Shown here in pieces: positions 29,390 through 38,642 of a stretch of 64,000 bases of DNA; positions within the stretch are counted from its first letter, which is position 1; every line of letters begins with the position of its first letter. The position numbers and the translations under genes were made by a program. The DNA lies in the IMG/VR virus record IMGVR_UViG_3300035199_001057, positions 25,131-89,130 of that record; one strand, 5' to 3'. This stretch comes from a virus. The notes below the pieces were generated by a model. That model was not told the origin of the DNA, did not search any database, and worked only from the letters and a program-made list of their open reading frames with translations.

Positions 29390-30100
29390 TTAACTCTGTT
29401 CCTTGCGCTTTTTTATACATTCTAATATGAGGTCCATGTCTTCCATTTGAAATGGACCGGAACAGCCATACGGGCGGCGACAGTCCCAACGGGGAACGGG
29501 CACTCCTTTGCGATATATATTCGCAGCTTCAAAGACATTCTCGGGATGATCTGACGAAATAATGGTCGCCCCGTCCTTCATAGACTCTGCTATATTGGAC
29601 AATTCAAAGTCCCAAGCCGAGAATCCCGGCTTCAAATATCTTTGAAAGTATTTCTTCCGCCAAATAGAGGGATGAAGCGTTGTGCGATAAGTGGCAGTCT
29701 GGTTAAGACATACTAGGCCCTCTTTATACGGGTCCGCGTTTCCATTTAAATGGGTATCCAAAACCGCCTTATCGGCGCGTCCGTGCTTTATTTCCTCTTC
29801 CAAGAGAGCCATTCTTTCTAGATTTACGTAATTCATTAGCATCATATCCTCGACGGTTACAATGAAATATTCGTCCTCTAAAGACTCAATAAAGGGGATG
29901 AGAGGGTCAGTCCACACAAGGCCGAAATCTTCCTGCTTGCCCAAAGAATGAAAAGTACAGTTAGAAGGCAAATCCGGCGCTGAGTCGGGGTCAAACCCTA
30001 AAAAAACAATCTCTTGGCCCGGCCAATGTTTGTTGAACAAATGGCTATAGGGCTCTAGCAAAAAAGCGTATTGATTAGAGGTAGTTACCAAAACTTTCAT
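29390..30100 (-). CDS. Glycosyltransferase-like protein, 236 aa
   Basis: I chose the ATG at 30100, which overlaps the gmd stop by one base (TAATG). The N-terminus MKVLVTTSNQYAFLLEPY then PGQEIVFLGFDPDS has the look of a GT-A fold opening strand. A FIVTVEDMMLM segment stands where a DxD motif would be, and the C-terminal half has WDFELSNIAESMKDG. Membership of a known GT family is not certain. It probably transfers or recognises a sugar made by its neighbours. Confidence 0.55.
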   Translation of the reverse strand: MKVLVTTSNQYAFLLEPYSHLFNKHWPGQEIVFLGFDPDSAPDLPSNCTFHSLGKQEDFGLVWTDPLIPFIESLEDEYFIVTVEDMMLMNYVNLERMALLEEEIKHGRADKAVLDTHLNGNADPYKEGLVCLNQTATYRTTLHPSIWRKKYFQRYLKPGFSAWDFELSNIAESMKDGATIISSDHPENVFEAANIYRKGVPVPRWDCRRPYGCSGPFQMEDMDLILECIKKRKEQS

Positions 30101-31065
30101 TATGAATTTTCCCAAATTTTAATGTCATTCAGGACCATTTTGCGTACCATCTCTTCAAAAGAAACTTTGGGCGCCCATCCTAGGGCTTTCTGAGCCTTGG
30201 CCGCACTGCCCACCAAAACATCTACCTCGGCCGGGCGCATGTGTCGCGGGTCTTGTTGAACATACTGTTGCCAATTTTCTATGCCAACGCAGTGAAAAGC
30301 CGCTTTTAGAAAATCTCTTACAGAGTGGGTTTCGCCGGTCGCGATCACATAATCATCCGGTTTAGGCTGCTGCAGCATCATCCACATCGCTTCGACGTAA
30401 TCGGGCGCATAGCCCCAGTCGCGCTTCGCATCTACGTTTCCTAAAGAGATATGGTCTGCTATGCCTAAATGAATTTTGGCGACCCCATCGGAAATCTTTC
30501 GCGTGACGAACTCTATACCGCGGCGCTCTGATTCATGGTTAAACAAAATTCCGCTGCAGGCGTAGACACCGTAAGACTCTCTATAATTTTTAGTTATCCA
30601 GTGGCCATAAACTTTAGCGACGCCATAAGGACTACGCGGGTAAAATCGAGTAGTTTCAGTCTGGGGCGTCTCCGTGACTTTTCCAAACATTTCGGAAGTT
30701 GAAGCCTGATAGAATCGAACTGGTTTATCGTAGGCGCGCACAGCTTCGAGCATTCGCAAGACACCTAATGCGTCAACGTCGCCAGTAGCTTCTGGGGAGT
30801 TCCAGCTTTCCCCTACAAAGGACATGGCGCCGAGATTATAAATTTCATCGGGTTGTGCCATTTGGATACACCGCAATAAAGAGTTTTGGTCAGTCAAATC
30901 CCCGTTAATAAAGGTTATTTTCCCCTCTAGGTGCTTTGTATTAACTCTGTTTTTGGTGGAGGAGCGACGCTCCATACCATAAATCTTATAATCCTTGGTT
31001 AATAAAAAATCAGCCAAGTAGCTTCCGTCTTGGCCATTAACGCCTGTAATCAATGCTGTTTTCAA
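30100..31065 (-). CDS. gmd: GDP-mannose 4,6-dehydratase
   Basis: It converts GDP-mannose to GDP-4-keto-6-deoxymannose, the precursor of GDP-fucose, GDP-rhamnose or GDP-perosamine. The signature features are clear: ALITGVNGQDGSYLADFLL (NADP fold), ASTSEMFGKV (catalytic Ser/Thr), YGVAKVYGHW (YxxxK), and LGNVDAKRDWGYAPDYVEA, which is diagnostic of Gmd. The length (321 aa) is near normal. The start is TTG at 31065 with GGGGAGGC five bases upstream. No fucose synthase (wcaG) is in the window, so the 4-keto product must be finished by another enzyme or by the host. Confidence 0.93.
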   Translation of the reverse strand: MKTALITGVNGQDGSYLADFLLTKDYKIYGMERRSSTKNRVNTKHLEGKITFINGDLTDQNSLLRCIQMAQPDEIYNLGAMSFVGESWNSPEATGDVDALGVLRMLEAVRAYDKPVRFYQASTSEMFGKVTETPQTETTRFYPRSPYGVAKVYGHWITKNYRESYGVYACSGILFNHESERRGIEFVTRKISDGVAKIHLGIADHISLGNVDAKRDWGYAPDYVEAMWMMLQQPKPDDYVIATGETHSVRDFLKAAFHCVGIENWQQYVQQDPRHMRPAEVDVLVGSAAKAQKALGWAPKVSFEEMVRKMVLNDIKIWENS

Positions 31066-31093
31066 GTTGCCTCCCCAGATGTTTTATAGACCA

Positions 31094-31795
31094 TTATCCG
31101 TATACTCTTTGATAGTCCAATTTAGCCTGGTCTAGTTTGTTGTCGATACCTTGGGCCTTGGCGTCTTCAAACAAGCCGACGCCTGCGTAGTGTATAATAT
31201 GGGAATCAAACCGGCTTGGCCCTCCATTCCAGTCTTGCGAAAACATGGTCATGTGATTAAATTTGTAGCCTAAGTCGTTGATCTCAAAGCCATTCTTTTT
31301 AATTAGATACCCTATATGTACATCATCGCTGCCCCAGTCAGTCCAATATTCCCCGTTGATTTTCGTATAAATCTCTCGATGTTCTTTGGATGTAACGAAA
31401 ACGCCAGTATTTATATATTCCCGATTCCAGCCAATAGCGCCAAATTTTTGCTGCGCAAGATAGATGCTCTGCAGGCGCGCATGCTGGCGAGGGCCTTTAT
31501 CCTCGCAACACGTGCCAATTTCATCGGGGTCTACAACTTCAAAAAGATTAGGGCAGTTTGGCATAATCAAGGTATCCGTATCTATATGTAAAATTCTATC
31601 ATATTCCTCATGAAGCTCATAATGCTTCATGATACGATAATGCCAGCGGCCGTCGCCAACATCGCAATCAGTAACATAATCAATCACCTGAAAATCGGCG
31701 CCAACTTTCGCGGCGTACTCTTTTAGGAGAGGATGAGTTAAGGCAACCCAATCGGGAATTCGATTGTCTGCGCGCGTAGTTATTAATAATTTCAT
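31094..31795 (-). CDS. GT-A glycosyltransferase (GT8-like)
   Basis: The 233-aa protein begins MKLLITTRADNRIPDW and has YDRILHIDTDTLIMPN, with the DxD metal/nucleotide-sugar motif at HIDTD. EYINTGVFVTSKEHREIY and GSDDVHIGYLIKK complete a GT8-like pattern. It would transfer a hexose from a nucleotide sugar to a glycan with retention of configuration if GT8 holds. Its ATG overlaps the stop of the sulfotransferase-FkbM gene by 4 bases. Confidence 0.75.
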   Translation of the reverse strand: MKLLITTRADNRIPDWVALTHPLLKEYAAKVGADFQVIDYVTDCDVGDGRWHYRIMKHYELHEEYDRILHIDTDTLIMPNCPNLFEVVDPDEIGTCCEDKGPRQHARLQSIYLAQQKFGAIGWNREYINTGVFVTSKEHREIYTKINGEYWTDWGSDDVHIGYLIKKNGFEINDLGYKFNHMTMFSQDWNGGPSRFDSHIIHYAGVGLFEDAKAQGIDNKLDQAKLDYQRVYG

Positions 31796-33231
31796 TTTTT
31801 AATCTTTTCTTGAGGAATACAAATATATTCTCCCCACTTGGTTAAAGAAGGTACGCGCTGGCCGAAATCATTGTAAACATTATAGCCTAGCCTATCAAAC
31901 GTTTCAAAATCAAAACCTCCATCTTCGGGCTTGACAAAACCGGGATAGCCTTCATATGATATATCCATTCCTGCATGGAAACCTATTTGCCATATAGGTC
32001 TTACGTTTTCAAGAATATTTTTCATTCCAAAAAGGGCTAAAGTTTCCATGCCCTCGATGTCCAACTTCACAAAATCAGGAGGTTTTATATTGTTTTCTTT
32101 TACATAATCATCAAAAACAACATATGAAATTTTTCTGGCCACGGGATCATCATCAGTACAATCATTAAATTTAGTCGTTACTACTTTTTTCTCGTTATTC
32201 AAAGCACATAAATATAATTCAATATTATACGGTTCACAGTTTTTCTTGGCCCGGTCGAAATTATCCGGAAAACCCTCAAAAGCAGATACTTCCATTCCTT
32301 CTAAGGCCATCGTGATGCCAAAAGTTCCAATATAAGCGCCGATATCGTACACAACGCTTCCGGGTTTAATTAACCTTAGTATTTTATCAAAATTGTGATC
32401 GGCTCTTCTATATAAATTTCCTTGAAGAATATATCTATCAATGTTATTGCCGGATGCAAAAAGATCATAAAATTTAATGTCATGACCCTTATAGTTAACT
32501 GTCGCATCCTTTTTTTGAATTGAAGGAAGAGTGGCGTGGTTATATCCAAAAAACTCTGAATAGGGTCTTAGGTCTTCGAAAAGCGCGGCTACATCCACTT
32601 TACATTTGCGCCAGTCGGCAAAAAACTCATCATAAATTTGATATTTTCGTTTATATAAACCTACTTGGCTTTTATCAAGCGTCTTATAGCGCCACCCCTT
32701 TTGAACAGTGCGATATCTTCCTATAAAATTATTCATATTTTCGTTGTAAGGTATTTCACAAAATTGGCACACCTCTTTAACTGTGTCATGAAATTCTAGG
32801 ATTATATCCTCCATTTTAATTAACTTTATTCTTTCCGGATAATTTTCCGTAATATGGACATAAACTTGTTTCATCCACTCAATATCTTCTAAGCAGCCCT
32901 GGTGTGTGGCGTCGTCTGCTAATCCGTAAGATGGGCCTTCATGGCCGGGTTGACCGCGGTAGATTTTAGACAAAGCCATATCTCTAGGGTCTCGTATTGT
33001 CCACAAGATTTTCATTTTCGGATTGTTGTCTAAAAAGGCACTAACCTGTTCTACATTATCGATATATACTGTATCACACTTGCTTAAATAATTCTCATAA
33101 ACCAATTGACCTCTACGTACCACTTGTTTATCTTCAGCCATAGGAGTAGCTTCAAGTTCCGGAGAGCCACGTAAAATTTCTAATAACATATTGGTGCCAG
33201 TTCGGCCACAACTTAAAACTAAAACACTCAT
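31792..33231 (-). CDS. Sulfotransferase-FkbM methyltransferase fusion
   Basis: Residues 1-230 are a PAPS-dependent sulfotransferase: the 5'-phosphate loop is LSCGRTGTNMLLEIL (residues 6-20) and the 3'-phosphate motif is WTIRDPRDMALSKIYRG (about 77-93). Residues 245-470 are an FkbM methyltransferase (SVVYDIGAYIGTFGITMALEG, VSAFEGFPDNF, FVKLDIEGMETLALFG). The fusion would sulfate and O-methylate the same or neighbouring sugar hydroxyls. The gene is visibly AT-rich compared with the baseplate genes. Together with the membrane-anchored APS kinase it makes a sulfation module. Confidence 0.85.
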   Translation of the reverse strand: MSVLVLSCGRTGTNMLLEILRGSPELEATPMAEDKQVVRRGQLVYENYLSKCDTVYIDNVEQVSAFLDNNPKMKILWTIRDPRDMALSKIYRGQPGHEGPSYGLADDATHQGCLEDIEWMKQVYVHITENYPERIKLIKMEDIILEFHDTVKEVCQFCEIPYNENMNNFIGRYRTVQKGWRYKTLDKSQVGLYKRKYQIYDEFFADWRKCKVDVAALFEDLRPYSEFFGYNHATLPSIQKKDATVNYKGHDIKFYDLFASGNNIDRYILQGNLYRRADHNFDKILRLIKPGSVVYDIGAYIGTFGITMALEGMEVSAFEGFPDNFDRAKKNCEPYNIELYLCALNNEKKVVTTKFNDCTDDDPVARKISYVVFDDYVKENNIKPPDFVKLDIEGMETLALFGMKNILENVRPIWQIGFHAGMDISYEGYPGFVKPEDGGFDFETFDRLGYNVYNDFGQRVPSLTKWGEYICIPQEKIKK

Positions 33232-33233
33232 TT

Positions 33234-33956
33234 TTAATCCCCCTTATACACTGCCCAATTCGTCTCATGATACGAACCCATGGTACCCGCATCAGACCAC
33301 TTACCCTCTAATATATCAAATGAACAAATGTCCTCTCCGATGAAAAAATTGTTTACAGTAGAGATTTCATATTCGCCACGATCGGAGCGCTTTATTTTAT
33401 CGATAACATCAAACACTTTATTACTGTAAAAATATATGCCTATACATGCTAAATTTGTTTGCGGCTTAAGTGGCTTTTCGTCAACACGAATTAGTCTATC
33501 TTTTTTAAACACTCCTACTCCATATCTACGCGGGTCCGCAACGCGTTTAAAAAATAATCTACATTCTTCATTACTAATTTTAAAGCTTGTTACATAAGAT
33601 TTTAAACTATCTTTAAAGATATTATCACCCAAAATTACTGCACACGTGTCATCACCAACAAAATCTCTACAAAGTTGTAATGCGCCAGCAATCCCATCAG
33701 GTTCATCTTGTACTCTATAAGTAAAGGAGCATCCATATTCTTTGCCGCTGCCGAGGAGAGTCATGATATTTCCGCAATGTTCTACTCCAGTGATTATCAT
33801 TATATCTTCAATTCCAGCTTCAACAAGCTTGCGTATTGGATGGTTAATCATAGGCTCTCCACCTAAAGGTAGAAGATGCTTGTTTGTTACCTTTGTAAGA
33901 GGATACAATCTGGTACCCTTCCCTCCAGCTAAAATAATTCCTTTAATTTTTCTCAT
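33234..33956 (-). CDS. rfbA: Glucose-1-phosphate thymidylyltransferase (short form)
   Basis: It would make dTDP-glucose from dTTP and glucose-1-phosphate. The opening IILAGGKGTRLYPLTKVTNK followed by HLLPLGGEPMI is the canonical nucleotidyltransferase loop and sugar-binding lysine. CAVILGDNIF holds the metal-binding Asp, and GVGVFKKDRLIRVDEKP and LEGKWSDAGTM complete the family pattern. At 240 aa it lacks the roughly 50-residue C-terminal regulatory part of RmlA proteins (about 290 aa). The start overlaps the rfbB end by 14 bases. Confidence 0.88.
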   Translation of the reverse strand: MRKIKGIILAGGKGTRLYPLTKVTNKHLLPLGGEPMINHPIRKLVEAGIEDIMIITGVEHCGNIMTLLGSGKEYGCSFTYRVQDEPDGIAGALQLCRDFVGDDTCAVILGDNIFKDSLKSYVTSFKISNEECRLFFKRVADPRRYGVGVFKKDRLIRVDEKPLKPQTNLACIGIYFYSNKVFDVIDKIKRSDRGEYEISTVNNFFIGEDICSFDILEGKWSDAGTMGSYHETNWAVYKGD

Positions 33957-34896
33957 AATACCATTCTATTGTTTTTTTAATCCCCTCGGAAAAAGTACTT
34001 TTAGGCTCCCATGCTAGCTCTAATAAAATTTTTGTATTATCAATAGCATATCTAAAATCATGCCCCAGGCGATCTGTGACATACTCAATATATTCATCCG
34101 GATGGACATCCATTAGGCCGCATATGGTTGTTATTACATCAATATTTCTTTTTTCGCAATTCGAACCAATACAATAAGTTTCTCCTAAATTTCCATTAAT
34201 AAAGACATCCCACACACCTTCACAGTGATCTTTTACATAAATCCAATCTCTTACATTTACACCTTTACCATAAAGAGGGATCTTCTCTTTGCTTAAAATG
34301 GAACTTATAACAGTGGGGATAAATTTTTCTTTGTGCTGCCGCGGCCCATAGTTATTAGAGCAATTGGAAATCGTAATAGGCAGCTTAAATGTATGAAAAT
34401 ATGATTTAACGAGAAAATCAGAAGAAGCTTTAGAGGCTGAGTAGGGATTATGTGGGTTATATGGAGTTGTTTCGCTAAATTTGCCCGTTGGTCCCAGATC
34501 TCCATATACCTCATCCGTGGAAACATGATGAAATCTAATCACATCAGAAGCACGTGCGACCTTAAGCAGGTTGAACGTTCCTACAATATTGCTTTGTATA
34601 AAAACATCAGGATCTGTAATTGAATTATCTACATGACTCTCTGCCGCTAAATGAACCACATGAGTTATCTTGTGTCTTGTAAAAACATCAGCTAACTCGT
34701 CTAAAGAACATAAATTTACTTTTTCAAAAAAATATTTCTCATCATTCGAAAAGTCTTCTGTATTCTTAAGGTTGCCGGCATAAGTAAGGGCATCTAAATT
34801 TACTACTCTAGACACAGCGTTTCTTTTGGTTTGCAATACCATTTCTATAAAATTCGAACCAATAAACCCGGATCCGCCTGTTACCAATAAGTTCAA
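33943..34896 (-). CDS. rfbB: dTDP-glucose 4,6-dehydratase
   Basis: It converts dTDP-glucose to dTDP-4-keto-6-deoxyglucose. Seen directly: VTGGSGFIGSNFIEMVL (NAD fold), NLDALTYAGN, HLAAESHVDNSI, VSTDEVYGDLGP (catalytic Thr-Asp-Glu), YSASKASSDFLV (Tyr-x-x-x-Lys) and NCSNNYGPRQ. The length, 317 aa, is slightly short of the usual 340-360. The start is TTG at 34896 with GAGG upstream. It is the branch-point enzyme for the dideoxysugar genes that lie immediately upstream. Confidence 0.93.
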   Translation of the reverse strand: MNLLVTGGSGFIGSNFIEMVLQTKRNAVSRVVNLDALTYAGNLKNTEDFSNDEKYFFEKVNLCSLDELADVFTRHKITHVVHLAAESHVDNSITDPDVFIQSNIVGTFNLLKVARASDVIRFHHVSTDEVYGDLGPTGKFSETTPYNPHNPYSASKASSDFLVKSYFHTFKLPITISNCSNNYGPRQHKEKFIPTVISSILSKEKIPLYGKGVNVRDWIYVKDHCEGVWDVFINGNLGETYCIGSNCEKRNIDVITTICGLMDVHPDEYIEYVTDRLGHDFRYAIDNTKILLELAWEPKSTFSEGIKKTIEWYYEKN

Positions 34897-34950
34897 TATA
34901 ACCTCGCCTTACAGTTTTTTATAATACTTTATATTGCTTAAATCTTTAAA

Positions 34951-35886
34951 TTAATTTTTGAGCTTTTCAATAAAAGCAATTCTTTCTAGAACATCAGAAC
35001 CATATGATATTTTTTTATCAATGCGTTCAGAAAACACGTTTAACATGTTAACAAAATGATCTTCTTTCGCCGTCGGGTGCTTTACACAATTTCCATTAGA
35101 CCAGACTTCAATAGGTAGTTCACATTGAGAAGGGCGCGTAAATACTCTACTTGCCTTTAAAATGCCCTTGGTGCCCCACGCTATTATTTCATTACGATAC
35201 GCATGCCCCAAGCCATAAGAAATATTTGCTATTGAGTTGGGGTACTTAAATTGTATATATCCTCTTTCGTCCACGCCGGTTCTTTCATCATAAAAATTAC
35301 AATGTGATATATCAAGGTGGCTAGTTCCCAAAATTGAGAATACAAAACTAAGTGGATATATCAAACAGTCCAACATTGCGCCGCCGCCTAATTCTTTAAA
35401 ATAGCGAATATTTTTTTTATCATCAAAATGCGGAAAACCAAAATGAGCTTCAAGACATTTTATTTTTCCAACATGTGTTGATAAGGTTTTTATTTGTTTT
35501 TGTATTGGATGGAACTCGTACATTAGCGCCTCCATACAACATAATTTCTTTTCTAGCGCTAGTTGAAAAAGCTCATTAGCTTGAGAGTGAGTTTCCGTAA
35601 AGGTTTTTTCCATCAAAAGGTGCTTTCCCGATTCAAGTACTTTCTTGCCCCACTCATAATGCAGCCCTACCGGTAAAGAAACATATATAGCCTCTACATC
35701 GCTACTTAACAACTCTTCATAAGAAAAAGCTGCCGTGTAATTTTCTTGCGCTTGTGCGGTTGCCTTTGTGGCGTCTCTCGAAGCTATGCCAGAAAGTACA
35801 AAACTATTACATTCTTTAATAGCCGGAATTACAGATCTTTTAGCAATTGAGGAACACCCCAGTATACCAATTTTTTTGTTTTGCAT
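34951..35886 (-). CDS. Gfo/Idh/MocA-family oxidoreductase, likely sugar 3-ketoreductase
   Basis: The 311-aa protein has an N-terminal NAD(P) fold (KIGILGCSSIAKRSVIPAI), the EKP-like motif GKHLLMEKTFTETHSQ with the catalytic Lys, and MLDCLIYPLSFVFSILG in the C-terminal dimer domain. In dideoxysugar pathways a Gfo/Idh enzyme reduces C3 of the unstable 3,4-diketo product of the 2,3-dehydratase (KijD10/TylCII type). Its place directly downstream of that gene, one base apart, makes this its most probable role; the family alone does not prove it. Confidence 0.78.
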   Translation of the reverse strand: MQNKKIGILGCSSIAKRSVIPAIKECNSFVLSGIASRDATKATAQAQENYTAAFSYEELLSSDVEAIYVSLPVGLHYEWGKKVLESGKHLLMEKTFTETHSQANELFQLALEKKLCCMEALMYEFHPIQKQIKTLSTHVGKIKCLEAHFGFPHFDDKKNIRYFKELGGGAMLDCLIYPLSFVFSILGTSHLDISHCNFYDERTGVDERGYIQFKYPNSIANISYGLGHAYRNEIIAWGTKGILKASRVFTRPSQCELPIEVWSNGNCVKHPTAKEDHFVNMLNVFSERIDKKISYGSDVLERIAFIEKLKN

Positions 35887-35887
35887 T

Positions 35888-37291
35888 CTAAGCTTCTTTA
35901 TAATACGACGCCAAAGTTAACAAAGTTCGTGATTCTATGTTAACACTACATTCGTAAGAAGTCATTTTTTTTAATTGGTAGAGGGTAATCCATTTATGCC
36001 GATCAGACACGCTAACACTAGAATCTTTATCCAATTTTATGAGCATATATCGATTCTTTTGCTCCATAAAACGGCCGCCCTCTTCTGATTGAAAGCAGTC
36101 ATAAAAGAGGTGACTTTTTTCATCTTTAACCCCAAATTTGCTCAACTCCTTTTTCAAGGAAAATGTGTTGGAATCCAATGAATGAAAAGATGGGCCCAAT
36201 TCAGCCCCATTCCAACTAAAATCTTCTTCAACTAGTTGAACAAGGACATGAAGAACATTGTTGAACTCTTTCAATAAAAAACCATACACTTTTGGTATGT
36301 TATCTCTAACTATTGGCTGACACCATGAAGATACTTCACGTGAACCAATAGAAGCTTTAACACCTACAAGCTCAAAATTTTTGTTTTCCTCGTGACATAG
36401 GCTTTGATCGGACATTTTCCAACCATGCTTGTATAATTTCGCCAGTGGTACCAGTTTGTGTTCAATTCGCTTATTATCTTTTGCTGCTAGCAGCCATTCC
36501 CGAATGAAGCTAAGTGAATGTAGCGCATCGTGATCTGAGAGAGAAGAAAATAAAAGCTGTAATTCTAAAGAGGTAAACTTAGTCCTAATGCCTTGAGCGC
36601 CCTCGATTAACTCATCGCGCGAAATTGATCTGTCAAAAAAATCAATTGTTGCCAACACAGAACGCGTGTCCATATTAATACAATGTTCTTTGGATAGCAT
36701 GTGTCTGATATCATTTAAGGTTAACCAAGCAAACTTGTTGTCTATTATAGTTATCTCATCATCACTGGCGTGTACATTATCATTGGCCTTTTTATAAAAC
36801 TTATACCCGTGCTCCGACTGATATCCTCGTGATTTTATTTTTGGAGAGCCGTCTAAAAAGCTTTCGATATAAGCTACGCTTTTTCCCTTATGTGCTCCAG
36901 TATAATTGCTTTTAGTGGCTTGAACGGTTGGGGAATACTGAACGCTATCTAAATTACCGGGTTCGATTTTCGCCTGTAAAAGAAGCTCTATCTGCCCCTC
37001 ATTAATGCGCGAAACAATTCCTAGTATTCCTTGTTCTGGTTGATCGATTACTGGTTGATATCGCGTAATCCCTAATTCTTTATCAACAGCTCTTGCCCCT
37101 CGGATGCTAAAAAACTTTCCACTTTGGTGTGAAATAGCCTCATTGGGGAAATAATTCCATTTTTCCATTTCATCAAAATCGATTCTTAAAATGTTAACCT
37201 GCAGGGAGCGCCGGTAACGTTCTAAAGCAGAAAATAAGTTGTCTTCATTCACATCACTCAAATAACTTTTTAAAAATTGATCAAAGATCAA
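35888..37291 (-). CDS. NDP-hexose 2,3-dehydratase
   Basis: The 467-aa protein is built of two related halves, the layout of EvaA/TylCVI-type 2,3-dehydratases (about 430-490 aa). Both halves contain the repeated core: GILGIVSRINEGQIELLLQAK in the first and VYGFLLKEFNNVLHVLVQLV in the second, with HKGKSVAYIESF and GRFMEQKNRYMLI. The enzyme removes water from C2/C3 of dTDP-4-keto-6-deoxyglucose to start 2-deoxysugar formation. The start is TTG at 37291 (GGAG upstream). The gene is AT-rich and has few relatives expected in phages. Confidence 0.85.
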   Translation of the reverse strand: MIFDQFLKSYLSDVNEDNLFSALERYRRSLQVNILRIDFDEMEKWNYFPNEAISHQSGKFFSIRGARAVDKELGITRYQPVIDQPEQGILGIVSRINEGQIELLLQAKIEPGNLDSVQYSPTVQATKSNYTGAHKGKSVAYIESFLDGSPKIKSRGYQSEHGYKFYKKANDNVHASDDEITIIDNKFAWLTLNDIRHMLSKEHCINMDTRSVLATIDFFDRSISRDELIEGAQGIRTKFTSLELQLLFSSLSDHDALHSLSFIREWLLAAKDNKRIEHKLVPLAKLYKHGWKMSDQSLCHEENKNFELVGVKASIGSREVSSWCQPIVRDNIPKVYGFLLKEFNNVLHVLVQLVEEDFSWNGAELGPSFHSLDSNTFSLKKELSKFGVKDEKSHLFYDCFQSEEGGRFMEQKNRYMLIKLDKDSSVSVSDRHKWITLYQLKKMTSYECSVNIESRTLLTLASYYKEA

Positions 37292-37295
37292 AATT

Positions 37296-38642
37296 TTATT
37301 CTCCGGCGCTTTGAATTGATTTTATATTGGCACCAATTGGAGTAGACGTCGATTGTTTCTCTAGCTCTCTCATATCTCCAAAACCACCGACCTGTGAAGA
37401 ATCTTCCTGCCGCTCACACAGAAGTAAATCATATTTAGTTTTAAAATAAGCCTGTTGCGATTTCAGTTCAATATTGGTGAAATGCTCCGTATACCAAAAG
37501 TTGTTGGAGTACTCGTCCGCAAGCTCCCAGTCCACATCTTTGTGGGCCACTGGGTCGTAAAAATTAGTTCCCGGATAAGGGCACAAAATGGTGAACCCTA
37601 CGACATCCGGCTTAATTTCATCGATAAGTTGCTCTGTTAACAGGAGATCTTCGCGAGTCTCGTTGGGCATTCCAAATAGGAAAAAGCCGCGGCGCTCGAC
37701 ACCATATTTTTTGGCCCATTCAAAAACATTACGTATAGTTTTAGTTTTAAGACCTTTGCCGATTTGCTTTAATATTCTATCGCTTCCACTTTCGCATCCA
37801 ATGTTCACCTGATGACACTGAGATTTTTTAAGCCACTTGAACATCTCCTCGCTGGCGAAGCTCGCGTGAATCAAGCACTCCCATTCTGTGGTGATTCCTC
37901 TTTTGATCTTCTCCTTACAAAACTCGATTACAAAGTTAGCAGAAATATCGAAAGTGGCGTCAACAAATTTAAAATAATTCAAGTCCAATTGCTCGATTAC
38001 GTGTTCGATTTCATCGCACATTTCACTGACATCTCGTGACCTAATAGGATTGTTCCTCTTGTGAAATCGACCCGAGATAATTCTTTCCGCGCAAAAAGCG
38101 CAATTGACCGGGCAAACTCGGTTACATTGAAAAGATGCGATCCGCTTGCCATTCATTGACTCACACAGATCTACTGTGCGGTGGTTTTTAATGACTTCTC
38201 GATCAGGCCATGGCAATTCTTGCATTGGGGGTTTTGTTCCCGGGATAATGGGATCCGTGAAATTTCCACTTACGAGTTGAAAGAAAGATTCTTCGCCTTC
38301 ACCTAGTATAACATGGTCAATAGCGTCATGAGAAATACACTCTTCTGGAAGCGCCGTGGGGTGATAACCTCCAACCACTGTGCGTGTTTGGGGGCTTTTT
38401 TCCTTGATCATTTGCGCCAGACGCAATGCGTGAGGCCATGCGGGAGAGGTACATGAAAATCCAACAACGTGAGCGTCCGCGCATGCTTCAATAATAGTTT
38501 CGTCCGTATCAAAATTACCTTGATAACACTGGAGGTCGAGATCTCCCACATAATGTTTTTTAAGATAAGAGGCTATAAAGCCTAGGCCAATTGGCTCCCA
38601 TATATTCTCATAATAAGGTTGTACTAATATTACTTTTTTCAT
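37296..38642 (-). CDS. B12-binding-fold radical SAM enzyme
   Basis: Residues 1-130 form the Rossmann-like cobalamin-binding-type domain found in this class (VILVQPYYENIWEPIGLGFI, DAHVVGFSCTSPAWPHALRL, VVGGYHPTALPEE). The iron-sulfur motif is CPVNCAFC at Cys177/181/184 (CxxxCxxC), followed by radical SAM core motifs (VNIGCESGSDRILKQIGKG, FGMPNETREDLL). Members include C-methyltransferases and complex rearrangement enzymes acting on sugars and natural products; the substrate cannot be told. It lies between the truncated aminotransferase and the 2,3-dehydratase and probably modifies the same sugar. Confidence 0.85.
   Translation of the reverse strand: MKKVILVQPYYENIWEPIGLGFIASYLKKHYVGDLDLQCYQGNFDTDETIIEACADAHVVGFSCTSPAWPHALRLAQMIKEKSPQTRTVVGGYHPTALPEECISHDAIDHVILGEGEESFFQLVSGNFTDPIIPGTKPPMQELPWPDREVIKNHRTVDLCESMNGKRIASFQCNRVCPVNCAFCAERIISGRFHKRNNPIRSRDVSEMCDEIEHVIEQLDLNYFKFVDATFDISANFVIEFCKEKIKRGITTEWECLIHASFASEEMFKWLKKSQCHQVNIGCESGSDRILKQIGKGLKTKTIRNVFEWAKKYGVERRGFFLFGMPNETREDLLLTEQLIDEIKPDVVGFTILCPYPGTNFYDPVAHKDVDWELADEYSNNFWYTEHFTNIELKSQQAYFKTKYDLLLCERQEDSSQVGGFGDMRELEKQSTSTPIGANIKSIQSAGE

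Noticed and set aside
31408-31418. T4-type late promoter (TATAAATA)
   Set aside because: A TATTTATA match lies inside the GT8-like gene, far from the next start, and no similar motif precedes the baseplate genes.
37296-38642. Cobalamin-coordinating DxHxxG motif in the radical SAM protein
   Set aside because: DAHVVG at residues 56-61 fits the pattern by chance but lies on a different strand of the fold than in methionine synthase.
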